DNA from: JAJDNW01 sp039714495
Lineage (GTDB): Bacteria; Desulfobacterota; Desulfobacteria; Desulfobacterales; B30-G6
Length of the DNA stretch: 11,019 bases
Direction: 5' to 3'
NCBI GenBank assembly: GCA_039714495.1
Contig: JBDLJD010000142.1
Span: forward strand, 1 to 11,019
Shown here: one piece after another, positions 1-5,808 of the stretch
Numbering within the stretch: the first letter of the stretch is position 1
Layout: every line of letters begins with the position of its first letter
Position numbers and translations under genes: made by a program
The notes under the pieces: model-generated
Databases searched by the model: none
The model's input: the letters and a program-made list of their open reading frames with translations, nothing else
What the model was told of the DNA's origin: nothing

Positions 1-119
1 GATAAAAGATAGCACAGCGGCAGGGCCGTCAAGGTCCCAAACGTTCCCGGCGCAAACGGAATATAGCCGGAGTAAAACCCAGTGGAAAAAAACAAAACCG
101 CCTGCTGACCGAATTTCAT
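1..119 (-). CDS. pgpA: Phosphatidylglycerophosphatase A, N-terminal part only (runs off the left edge)
   Basis: The visible 39 codons start at an ATG read from 119 to 117 and continue off the window. The peptide begins MKFGQQAVLFFSTGF and then has the glycine/proline-rich stretch YSGYIPFAPGTFGTLTALPL at about residues 17-36. This matches the PgpA signature G-x-x-P-x-A-P-G-T-x-G-[TS]-L near the N-terminus. PgpA is a membrane enzyme that dephosphorylates phosphatidylglycerophosphate to phosphatidylglycerol in phospholipid synthesis. The catalytic acidic residues of the family lie further downstream and are not visible. The ribosome binding site is weak (a GAGACGAG-like stretch just upstream). 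It lies on the same strand as larC, separated by a repeat-bearing spacer of about 190 bases. The family call rests on one motif, so it is good but not certain. Confidence 0.8.
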   Translation of the reverse strand, partial: MKFGQQAVLFFSTGFYSGYIPFAPGTFGTLTALPLCYLL

Positions 120-180
120 GGCTCGTCTCTATATGGTGCTATACGCTTTGTCAAGGAATAGCCCTGTTTATTGAACCTCA

Positions 181-289
181 CCGCAGAGTTCGCAGAGATT
201 TAAATCCCTTGCCCCAATCTTATACCCCACATGCCGTCCGCACCCGTTGGTTTGTGTCTGTGGCTAAAAAAACTCCGCGTCCTCTGCGC
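181..289. repeat. Degenerate inverted repeat between larC and pgpA
   Basis: The left arm at 181-199 (CCGCAGAGTTCGCAGAGAT) and the right arm at 271-289 (AACTCCGCGTCCTCTGCGC) are imperfect reverse complements. They share the pattern CTC-[T/C]-GCG-NN-CTCTGCG. About 70 bases separate them. The CGCAGAG words resemble short intergenic repeats seen in many Gram-negative genomes (recollection). No coding potential is evident here. A role in transcript termination or 3'-end stability after larC is possible but not shown. Confidence 0.4.
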
Positions 290-310
290 ATTCACATTGA
301 ATAATTTCAA

Positions 311-1495
311 CTACTTACGGATGGCCTTGACAACCTCAGCATACACCTCCTGCAAGGGCACATTGTTGGCAAGCGCAATCTCCCTACAAACGTCGTATTC
401 CGGCGCCATGCGTTCGCGGCCATCCGGGTCGATCATCTTTTTCACGGTTATGCTGCCATAAGGGCTATCGACTGTCACTGTTTCCCTGTGGAGCGTATAT
501 CTACCCACTTTGTAGGCACGGATACCGCTGGTCGAAGTTTCCGTCATGATGCGGTGTACAAGGCCTTTTTCCCGGGCAGGTTTGCATAGGACCTGGAGCA
601 TGGTTCCCGGCCGGTTTTTTTTCATGAACACAGGTATCCAGTATACATCCAAAGCACCGTCTTCAAAAAGTCTTTCCATCAGAAAACCGAACAGCTCCGG
701 GTTCATGTCATCGATGCACGTTTCGATGATCTGAACCTCCTCATGGTTCATAGTCATCTGATATGATTTATTTTTCTCGGATAATTGCCCCATGGCCACT
801 CGCAGGACATTGGGGTGTTCGGGAACCTCCCGCTGCCCGGCTCCATACCCCACCGACTCGACTTCCATTTCCGGCAGCCTGCCGAATGACGTCGCATAGG
901 AAGTGATAATGGCGGCACCGGTTGGCGTTACCATTTCATGCCGGGCATTGCCGCCGTAAACAGGAACCCCCTTAAGGATGGAGAGGGTTGCCGGCGCGGG
1001 AACCGGCAGGGTTCCATGGCTGCACTTCACAAATCCGCTGCCCAAGGGAATTTTCGATGCAAATACAGCTTCGATGCCCAGATACTTCACACAAAGCGCC
1101 GTACCCACCATGTCGATGATGGAGTCCAAAGCACCCACTTCGTGGAAATGGACCTTTTCAACGGGCACCCCGTGGATTTCGGACTCGGATATAGCTACCT
1201 TTTCAAACATTTTCAAGCTGTTGATGATAACATCCTTGTCCAGTGGTGCATTTTCGATGAGCCGTCTGATGTCAGCCCAATGCCGTGCTCCATGCCCTTC
1301 TGACAGGTCGATCTGAACCCGTGCGGCCCGAATGCCATTGATATGGGTCGCTTCCTTATTAATGGTGAATCCGTCAAGGGGCATGGCGCTAAGATTTTCC
1401 TCCAGCCATTCCAACGGCACGCCCAGGTCCAGGAGAGCGCCCAGGGTCATATCCCCGCTGATTCCGGCAAAACAGTCAAAGTAAGCAATTTTCAT
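311..1495 (-). CDS. larC: LarC, nickel insertion enzyme for the nickel-pincer nucleotide cofactor
   Basis: The 394-residue protein opens with MKIAYFDCFAGISGDMTLGA, the hallmark start of LarC. Further family landmarks are VHFHEVGALDS (116-126), CSHGTLPVPAPAT (158-170), EMVTPTGAA (187-195) and the C-terminal ETCIDDMNPELFG (258-270). LarC is a CTP-dependent cyclometallase that inserts nickel into the pincer nucleotide used by lactate racemase LarA and related enzymes. Both halves of the protein are in one continuous frame, unlike the Lactobacillus plantarum gene, which needs a frameshift. The start overlaps the end of the upstream peptidase gene by four bases (ATGA), which implies translational coupling. 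A GGGGTGATGG stretch just upstream can serve as ribosome binding site. The stop is TAG. No larA, larB or larE is visible in the window. Confidence 0.93.
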   Translation of the reverse strand: MKIAYFDCFAGISGDMTLGALLDLGVPLEWLEENLSAMPLDGFTINKEATHINGIRAARVQIDLSEGHGARHWADIRRLIENAPLDKDVIINSLKMFEKVAISESEIHGVPVEKVHFHEVGALDSIIDMVGTALCVKYLGIEAVFASKIPLGSGFVKCSHGTLPVPAPATLSILKGVPVYGGNARHEMVTPTGAAIITSYATSFGRLPEMEVESVGYGAGQREVPEHPNVLRVAMGQLSEKNKSYQMTMNHEEVQIIETCIDDMNPELFGFLMERLFEDGALDVYWIPVFMKKNRPGTMLQVLCKPAREKGLVHRIMTETSTSGIRAYKVGRYTLHRETVTVDSPYGSITVKKMIDPDGRERMAPEYDVCREIALANNVPLQEVYAEVVKAIRK

Positions 1496-2640
1496 GATCC
1501 ATCACCCCTGGCATGCAATTTCAATATTTCCAGCAGCAGTTCGACTGCCTCGACCATGTCATCCAGTCGAACCGTTTCGTTGGTGGTGTGCATGTTCTGC
1601 ATGCCGGTCCCCAGAACGCCCGTCACAATCCCCTGCTGGAAAAACACATTGGCGTCAGCGCCTCCACCCGTTGTTTTACAGGTCATCTCCCTTCCCAGAT
1701 TTCGGGCCGCTTGGGCGGCCAAGGCCACCACTGGATGGTCTTCGGCAATGTGCGTGCGGGTAAAGTCATATTCCACATGGGCATCAACCGAGGGCAGATC
1801 GCTTCCCTCGGTCTTATTCCCGTTTTCTGTGACAGCCCGCTCAAAAGCATCGACTATGTTTTGGGTAACTTTTTCCAGTTGTTGGGCATTGTGGCTGCGC
1901 ACTTCCCCTTTTATCTTGACAAGATTGGGGATGATATTGGTGGCCAACCCGCCCTGAATCACTCCGATATTGCAGGTTGTCTCCTCATCGATGCGCCCCA
2001 GTTCGAGGTCGGCAATGGCACGGCTGGCGACCTGAATGGCATTGATACCCTTTTCAGGGGCTGCACCGGCATGCGCCTCCTTGCCATGCACCAAAAATTC
2101 AAGCCGATTGGCAGAGGGCGCCCGTGTCACCACCCCGCGGGTATCCGTGGCATCCAGGGCAAACCCGTAAGCTGCTGTAATAAGGTTGAAATCGAGATGT
2201 TTGGCTCCCTTAAGACCGATTTCTTCACACACCGTGAAGACCACCTCCAGGGGACCGCAGGGGAGCTTGTTTTCTTTAATGATCTGCAGGGCTTCGAGAA
2301 TGATGGCGATGGCGCTCTTGTCGTCGGCGCCCAGAATCGTGTCGCCCTGACTCATGAACACGCCCTCTTCCAGTACCGGCGTGATCCCCCGTCCCGGCTC
2401 CACCGTATCCATATGGGCGTTCAACATCAGGGGGGGCACATCCACATTGCCCTTGATCCGGGCAATCAGGTTACCGGCGTTGCCGCCTGTTTTTTCACCC
2501 GCATTGTCGATTACAATGTCAGCACCCAGGGTATCCAATATTTTCTTTATCATTTCAGATACCTGAGCCTCTTCTTTTGACACTGAATCAATTTTCACCA
2601 GATCCATAAATCTATTTGTCAATCGTTCCCTGTTGATCAT
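1492..2640 (-). CDS. PepT-like M20-family zinc metallopeptidase
   Basis: This 382-residue protein has the full M20 peptidase layout. NAHMDTVEPG (74-83) supplies metal ligand His76 and catalytic Asp78. GADDKS (104-109) supplies the bridging Asp106. VCEEIG (137-142) has catalytic Glu139 and metal ligand Glu140. ALDATD (161-166) has a metal-binding Asp, and NMHTTNE places the last ligand His at 351. A lid/dimerisation domain lies between about residues 175 and 285. It is closest to the tripeptidase-T-like group and probably cleaves N-terminal residues from small peptides in the cytoplasm; the exact substrate cannot be read from sequence. The ATG start is supported by an AAGGAAA ribosome binding site about 6 bases upstream. 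The gene overlaps larC by four bases. Its link to nickel-cofactor maturation is unclear; co-transcription may be incidental. Confidence 0.9.
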   Translation of the reverse strand: MINRERLTNRFMDLVKIDSVSKEEAQVSEMIKKILDTLGADIVIDNAGEKTGGNAGNLIARIKGNVDVPPLMLNAHMDTVEPGRGITPVLEEGVFMSQGDTILGADDKSAIAIILEALQIIKENKLPCGPLEVVFTVCEEIGLKGAKHLDFNLITAAYGFALDATDTRGVVTRAPSANRLEFLVHGKEAHAGAAPEKGINAIQVASRAIADLELGRIDEETTCNIGVIQGGLATNIIPNLVKIKGEVRSHNAQQLEKVTQNIVDAFERAVTENGNKTEGSDLPSVDAHVEYDFTRTHIAEDHPVVALAAQAARNLGREMTCKTTGGGADANVFFQQGIVTGVLGTGMQNMHTTNETVRLDDMVEAVELLLEILKLHARGDGS

Positions 2641-2667
2641 CTATGTTTCCTTATTTATTAGGATATA

Positions 2668-2710
2668 GCGGCGAAGCCGCGTTGCATAAAATTGCCTCCG
2701 GCAATTTTAT
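2668..2710. terminator. Two adjacent hairpins between the peptidase gene and selC
   Basis: The first hairpin is GCGGC (2668-2672), loop GAA, GCCGC (2676-2680). The second is a perfect 11-bp stem, ATAAAATTGCC (2686-2696), loop TCC, GGCAATTTTAT (2700-2710). On the plus strand the second is followed by T-rich sequence and could act as an intrinsic terminator. On the minus strand both would lie in the 5' leader of the peptidase mRNA, ending about 28 bases before its start. No plus-strand gene lies directly upstream that needs termination, so a leader structure or a small intergenic repeat is equally possible. Confidence 0.4.
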
Positions 2711-2715
2711 TTATA

Positions 2716-2743
2716 TTGACAAAAATCTCTTTATTCATATTAT
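2716..2743 (+). promoter_or_regulatory. Sigma70-type promoter for selC
   Basis: A consensus -35 box TTGACA (2716-2721) is followed after 16 bases by TATTAT (2738-2743), one mismatch from the -10 consensus. Transcription would start near 2750, about 110 bases before the tRNA. A second perfect TTGACA at 2763-2768 lacks a good -10 partner (CAATAA at 17 bases). The nearest plus-strand gene downstream is the tRNA, which makes it the likely target. Confidence 0.6.
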
Positions 2744-2812
2744 TAAAACGGCTAATAAATATTTGACAATATTCTAGGAATACAGCAATAAGTGCATTTA
2801 AAAAGTTTTCCA

Positions 2813-2845
2813 TCAACATATTAGACGGTCGGTTTAATATGTTGA
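2813..2845. repeat. Long perfect hairpin just upstream of tRNA-Sec
   Basis: TCAACATATTA (2813-2823) and TAATATGTTGA (2835-2845) are exact reverse complements of 11 bases. Three more inner pairs (one G-T, one A-T, one C-G) extend the stem to 14 bp around the loop GGTCG (2827-2831). The hairpin ends 15 bases before the mature tRNA 5' end. It could be an operator, a processing signal in the tRNA precursor, or a small repeat; no T-run follows, so it is not a typical terminator. Confidence 0.55.
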
Positions 2846-2860
2846 CGTCTATTCCAAAAT

Positions 2861-2958
2861 GGAAGTGCGCAGCGTACTGGTGATGCTCCCGGACTTCAAA
2901 TCCGGTGTGGGGCGCTAAAACCGTCCCGGGTGGGTTCGATTCCCATGCACTTCCGCCA
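2861..2958 (+). tRNA. selC: tRNA-Sec (anticodon TCA), CCA end encoded
   Basis: The 8-bp acceptor stem pairs GGAAGTGC (2861-2868) with GCACTTCC (2947-2954), followed by discriminator G2955 and an encoded CCA (2956-2958). The anticodon stem CCGGA/TCCGG closes the loop CTTCAAA with anticodon TCA at 2896-2898, which reads UGA. The long variable arm has a 6-bp stem (2909-2914 with 2922-2927). The T arm is TGGG-TTCGATT-CCCA (2931-2945), extended by a G-T pair. The 8-bp acceptor stem, long extra arm and overall similarity to Escherichia coli selC are diagnostic of bacterial tRNA-Sec. It carries selenocysteine, made on the tRNA by SelA, to UGA codons through SelB. Its user in this window is the CCG-domain selenoprotein at 5809-7029. 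No selA, selB or selD is visible. Confidence 0.97.
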
Positions 2959-2974
2959 TTTTTTCTTTTTTTTT
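2959..2974 (+). terminator. T-tract directly after tRNA-Sec
   Basis: Six T, one C and nine T follow the CCA end at once. The stable 3' half of the tRNA plus this tract could release the polymerase, as at many tRNA genes. A second candidate lies at 3037-3062. Confidence 0.45.
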
Positions 2975-3036
2975 CAGCACCCTACCCTATTAATATTTCC
3001 TCAAACACTACTACAAAGCTACTACAAAAACAAATT

Positions 3037-3062
3037 AGGGTGTCTTTTTTATCAGACACCCT
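3037..3062 (+). terminator. 9-bp hairpin downstream of selC
   Basis: AGGGTGTCT (3037-3045) pairs perfectly with AGACACCCT (3054-3062) around the loop TTTTTATC. It lies about 80 bases after the tRNA. The T-run sits in the loop rather than after the stem (downstream is GTCTTATT), so terminator function is only likely. Confidence 0.4.
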
Positions 3063-3325
3063 GTCTTATTACCAAATAGACAATAATTCAAACTATTATT
3101 CAGCTTCTATTTCTCTTCCAAATCATCAATCTTGAGCCAAAATATGATGTCAAAATATTCACGTTAGATGGTGTATAGTTGAGTCATAAAGCTAAAATGA
3201 GAGCGACAAATGATTTTCTCCATGTTGCTGTTTTTGAATATCTTTTTTAATAAGCTTGTTTCTAAACCAAAAGTAAAAACCAAATACGATAATAGGATTT
3301 AAAAGCTTAACCAATTCGGCTTTAA

Positions 3326-3550
3326 ATGAATTTGTTTCATACCTCCAAATTGAGAGTGACCCAATACCCATTTACATCTGCTGAAAGGAATATCAGGATC
3401 TCATCAAAAGATCTGGAGGAGATACAGGCGCTTGCGCTTGAGAATGGCATCCCTTATCAAACTTTAATGTCAAGTATACTTCACCGTTATGTCCATGGTA
3501 GTCTTATTGACAAGCCAAGAGCGAACAGGTCATTTAACGCTGACGGATAA
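3326..3550 (+). CDS. Ribbon-helix-helix (CopG-type) antitoxin-like protein, possibly 5'-truncated
   Basis: Residues 21-59 contain a ribbon-helix-helix pattern: a short strand (RNIRIS), a first helix (SKDLEEIQALALENG) and a second helix starting IPYQTLMSSILHRYV, then HGSL. The phrase GIPYQTL-xSSILH-x-YV is typical of small CopG-family antitoxins that bind DNA as dimers and repress their own toxin-antitoxin operon. Known relatives usually have a longer, charged N-terminal segment before the strand; here it is replaced by an unfamiliar MNLFHTSKLRVTQYPF. There is no good ribosome binding site before the ATG, and an in-frame TAA lies directly upstream. No toxin gene is visible on either side. The gene may be a decayed remnant or an orphan regulator. 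The fold call is fairly sure; the start and functionality are not. Confidence 0.6.
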   Translation: MNLFHTSKLRVTQYPFTSAERNIRISSKDLEEIQALALENGIPYQTLMSSILHRYVHGSLIDKPRANRSFNADG

Positions 3551-3686
3551 TATGAGGGTTGTCATCTACAAAACTCTTACAAATTTTTTTGACACCATAT
3601 TTTAAATATTTTTTTCAGTCCGTTACAACGTAATGCCTCTGAGAACTGTTTTTTTAGGCTGAATTTTTCCTTCAGAGGGTTGCTTA

Positions 3687-3715
3687 TTGACAACGATAAA
3701 TATGGTCTATATTTT
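3687..3715 (+). promoter_or_regulatory. Promoter of the small arginine-rich membrane protein
   Basis: TTGACA (3687-3692) and TATTTT (3710-3715) are separated by 17 bases. Transcription would begin about 50 bases before the ATG at 3772. The gene also has a strong ribosome binding site GGAGGT about 7 bases before the start. Confidence 0.6.
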
Positions 3716-3771
3716 ATTTATATTACGCCTTGATATAACCAATTTTTTATAATCACTATGGAGGTTATAAA

Positions 3772-3987
3772 ATGAAATTGATAATCATTTCCGCCGCTAT
3801 AATTATCCTTTTGGTTGTGTATCTATATTTAAATTTCGCCAACCGGAAAAACCCACTTGATAATGATGGAAGGCGCTCGGGCAATGACCGCCGAAGATCC
3901 TTTATTGCATCAAAAAATCGACTGAGGAGATCTGACAAAGAACGCAGACAATCTCCAGACAGACGCAGAGAGCCGCGGTTTGCATAA
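3772..3987 (+). CDS. Small single-pass membrane protein with an Arg-rich RRS-x3-RR repeat tail
   Basis: The 71-residue protein starts with one hydrophobic segment (about residues 3-22, LIIISAAIIILLVVYLYLNF), which acts as a signal anchor. The rest is a very basic tail. The tail repeats the pattern Arg-Arg-Ser, three residues, Arg-Arg-x-Ser: RRSGNDRRRS at 34-43 and RRSDKERRQS at 52-61, followed by PDRRREPRF. With positives following the membrane segment, the tail is expected to be cytoplasmic (positive-inside rule), where it could bind acidic lipid, nucleic acid or a protein partner. I recognise no named family, although small proteins with RRSGxDRR motifs occur in related bacteria (recollection). 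The strong ribosome binding site (GGAGGT) and a good promoter show it is a real, independently expressed gene. It converges on the ABC permease gene, with about 45 bases between the stops. Confidence 0.8.
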   Translation: MKLIIISAAIIILLVVYLYLNFANRKNPLDNDGRRSGNDRRRSFIASKNRLRRSDKERRQSPDRRREPRFA

Positions 3988-4031
3988 TTAGGGACTCTTC
4001 CTGCTGTTGTTGCTAACATGATAATTAATCA

Positions 4032-4805
4032 TCATGACAAGCCCTTTGCCCGCCATCTATTGTGGAATTCGCAGGACCCCATAAAAAATGCCAGGGTAAA
4101 TAGAAGCAGCATAAGCAGGCTCTGCCAGACCGGATATGTCGCCGAATGTCCAAAAGCAGAGTGAAGCAAAGCGCTTGTATATGATAACGGTGATAACGGT
4201 GCAATCCATTGCGCCCAGACGGGCATTTTTTCAATCGGCATGAATATCCCGCTTACAAAAAGCAGCGGTATCCGGACTAAGTTCGACAACAGCATGATGT
4301 TTGCTGGACTTCTTGTGGGAGGTGCGGCAAGAAACACACCCAGTGAAGCAAAATTTAACGCACCCAACACCATTCCGGCAATGAGTAGTGGTCCATTGTC
4401 GATAGAGGCATCGGTAAGTACGATTCCCATCAGAACTGGAACTATTGAAAGACAGGTACCGAAAACCAAGCCACTCATTACATCTCCTGCCAGGATTGCG
4501 TGATGCGACACAGGCGTAGAAATGAGACGTTCATAGGTTTTGGCGCCCCGCTCCCAGGGCGTCACCAAAGGTCCGACCGCGCTTGCCGTAAACCACAACG
4601 CCATGGCAATCATACCTGGAACGATGTTTTCAGCCTCGATGGGACGCCCCATCTTGAATGCAAAGAAGAAGAATACCGGGAAGAGAATCCCGAAAATCAG
4701 CACCGGCGGTTTCAAGTAATACAAGCGTGCGTTCTTCTTCAGAATGACCAGCGAACCATGCAGCTGCCGGCGCCATGTATGCGCTGCTTCCCTCTGAACT
4801 GTCAT
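4032..4805 (-). CDS. ABC-2 type exporter permease subunit
   Basis: This 257-residue protein has about six hydrophobic segments (roughly 33-50, 61-82, 101-131, 138-161, 169-190, 226-245), the usual ABC-2 permease topology. Landmarks are WERGAKTYERLISTPVS (84-100) after the second segment and the amphipathic PIEKMPVWAQWIAPLSPLSY (190-209) after the fifth, both typical of DrrB/NodJ/LptD-type ABC-2 permeases. It forms the membrane channel of an exporter with the ATPase encoded just upstream. Their reading frames overlap by four bases (ATGA), so they are translated together. The exported substrate is unknown; drugs, polysaccharide or lipid are possible. A short inverted repeat (CATGAT at 4017-4022, ATCATG at 4031-4036) overlaps the stop, but it is too weak to call a terminator. 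Confidence 0.9.
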   Translation of the reverse strand: MTVQREAAHTWRRQLHGSLVILKKNARLYYLKPPVLIFGILFPVFFFFAFKMGRPIEAENIVPGMIAMALWFTASAVGPLVTPWERGAKTYERLISTPVSHHAILAGDVMSGLVFGTCLSIVPVLMGIVLTDASIDNGPLLIAGMVLGALNFASLGVFLAAPPTRSPANIMLLSNLVRIPLLFVSGIFMPIEKMPVWAQWIAPLSPLSYTSALLHSAFGHSATYPVWQSLLMLLLFTLAFFMGSCEFHNRWRAKGLS

Positions 4806-5746
4806 TGCAGCCCCGTCCCCTTGCCCTTACCTGTAAAGTGAAGAAACACGTCCTCCAAGCTGGGTTTTTGGCTGCCGAAATGCTCGATCTCCAACCCCCT
4901 GCGGTCCGCCAATCGAACCACCTCGGTTGCTGTTTGTCCAGGAACCCTTGTGTACAATCGAAACGTACGATTTTCTTCGTCAACCTGCGAGACGCCGGGC
5001 AATGAGTTGAGCTCACTATGCTCCGGCGCGGAACCGATAAAACCCACTTCGATGTATTGACGGGAACGTATAGTCGACCGCAGTTTATCAGGGGTGTCTA
5101 TTGCAGCTATGCGGCCTTTGTCGATTATCGCTACACGTGAGCACAATTCGCCAGCCTCGCTCATGTTGTGCGTGGTTAAGAAAACTGTAAGACCGTTCCG
5201 GTTCAGATCGCTAACTAGCTGGCGTATCATTTTTGCGCTCTGAACGTCCAGCCCGCTGGTAGGTTCATCAAGGAATATAATTTCTGGCTCGGCTATTAAG
5301 GCGGAACACAGCATAAGTCTTTGGCGTAACCCTTTGGAGAGTTCTCTAGCCTTTGCTTTCTTTCTCTCCGCCAGTCCAAGTGCAGCAAGCAGGCGCTCTG
5401 CTTCCCGGATGCGTCGATGACGCGCTATACCGTATAACTCGGCAATGAGCATGATATTTTGCCAGACAGAGAGATCAAGATATACGTTTGCCTCTTCAGG
5501 GACTATGGCGATATGTGCTCTCGAAAGCAACGGCTCTTTGCGGATGTCATGACCTTGTATTGTTGCGGTACCCTCTGAGGGGTCAATTACACCGGTGAGC
5601 ATGCGGATGGTGGTCGTCTTACCAGCTCCATTGGGGCCTAAAAAGCCAAATACTTCGCCCTGGTGAACCTCGAATTCCAGGTGGTCCACCGCTATCAAGT
5701 GACCAAACTTACGTGTAAGACCCTTAACGCCGATTACAGCTTTCAT
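4802..5746 (-). CDS. ABC-2 type exporter ATP-binding protein
   Basis: From the ATG at 5746 the protein has 314 residues. Walker A is GPNGAGKTT (37-45), the signature motif is LSKGLRQRL (136-144), Walker B is IIFLDEP (156-162) with catalytic Glu161, and the H-loop is TTHN with His193. The Q-loop position reads VPEEANVY (82-89), with Glu where Gln is usual, a variant that occurs in some exporter ATPases. The C-terminal 100 residues form the extra domain typical of DrrA/CcmA-type ATPases. It energises the permease encoded directly downstream. A TTG six bases earlier (5752) is an alternative start; neither has a strong ribosome binding site. The gene begins 62 bases after the selenoprotein gene on the same strand and could be co-transcribed with it, but no functional link is evident. 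Confidence 0.93.
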   Translation of the reverse strand: MKAVIGVKGLTRKFGHLIAVDHLEFEVHQGEVFGFLGPNGAGKTTTIRMLTGVIDPSEGTATIQGHDIRKEPLLSRAHIAIVPEEANVYLDLSVWQNIMLIAELYGIARHRRIREAERLLAALGLAERKKAKARELSKGLRQRLMLCSALIAEPEIIFLDEPTSGLDVQSAKMIRQLVSDLNRNGLTVFLTTHNMSEAGELCSRVAIIDKGRIAAIDTPDKLRSTIRSRQYIEVGFIGSAPEHSELNSLPGVSQVDEENRTFRLYTRVPGQTATEVVRLADRRGLEIEHFGSQKPSLEDVFLHFTGKGKGTGLQ

Positions 5747-5808
5747 TTTCAATCAGCTTCTTTGCATACTTACGATATAGCTCATTGTTGTTTATGCAAC
5801 TTTGAGGT

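Larger units (their letters stand above)
2959..3325. other. Gene-free AT-rich spacer after selC
   Basis: I see no convincing coding region here. A short open frame overlapping the tRNA (2905-3135) has no family features and is rejected. The stretch holds the T-tract after the tRNA, a direct 11-base duplication (CTACTACAAAG at 3008-3018, CTACTACAAAA at 3019-3029) and the hairpin at 3037-3062. No integrase gene and no second copy of the tRNA 3' end were found, so there is no proof of an integrated element. The composition is visibly poorer in GC than the flanking genes. Confidence 0.5.

Noticed and set aside
1513..2580. Long open frame (355 codons) on the plus strand opposite the peptidase gene
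   Set aside because: It is the antisense shadow of a clear M20 peptidase; its translation has no coherent domain.
2905..3135. Open frame of 76 codons overlapping tRNA-Sec
   Set aside because: It begins inside the tRNA, has a low-complexity composition and no ribosome binding site or family features.
3633..3678. CCTCTGA/TCAGAGG inverted repeat as terminator of the antitoxin-like gene
   Set aside because: The stem is only 7 bp and the loop is over 30 bases, with no T-run at the right place.
4032..4034. Readthrough of the permease TGA stop
   Set aside because: A second TGA follows at once, and the sequence beyond is antisense to the arginine-rich small protein gene.
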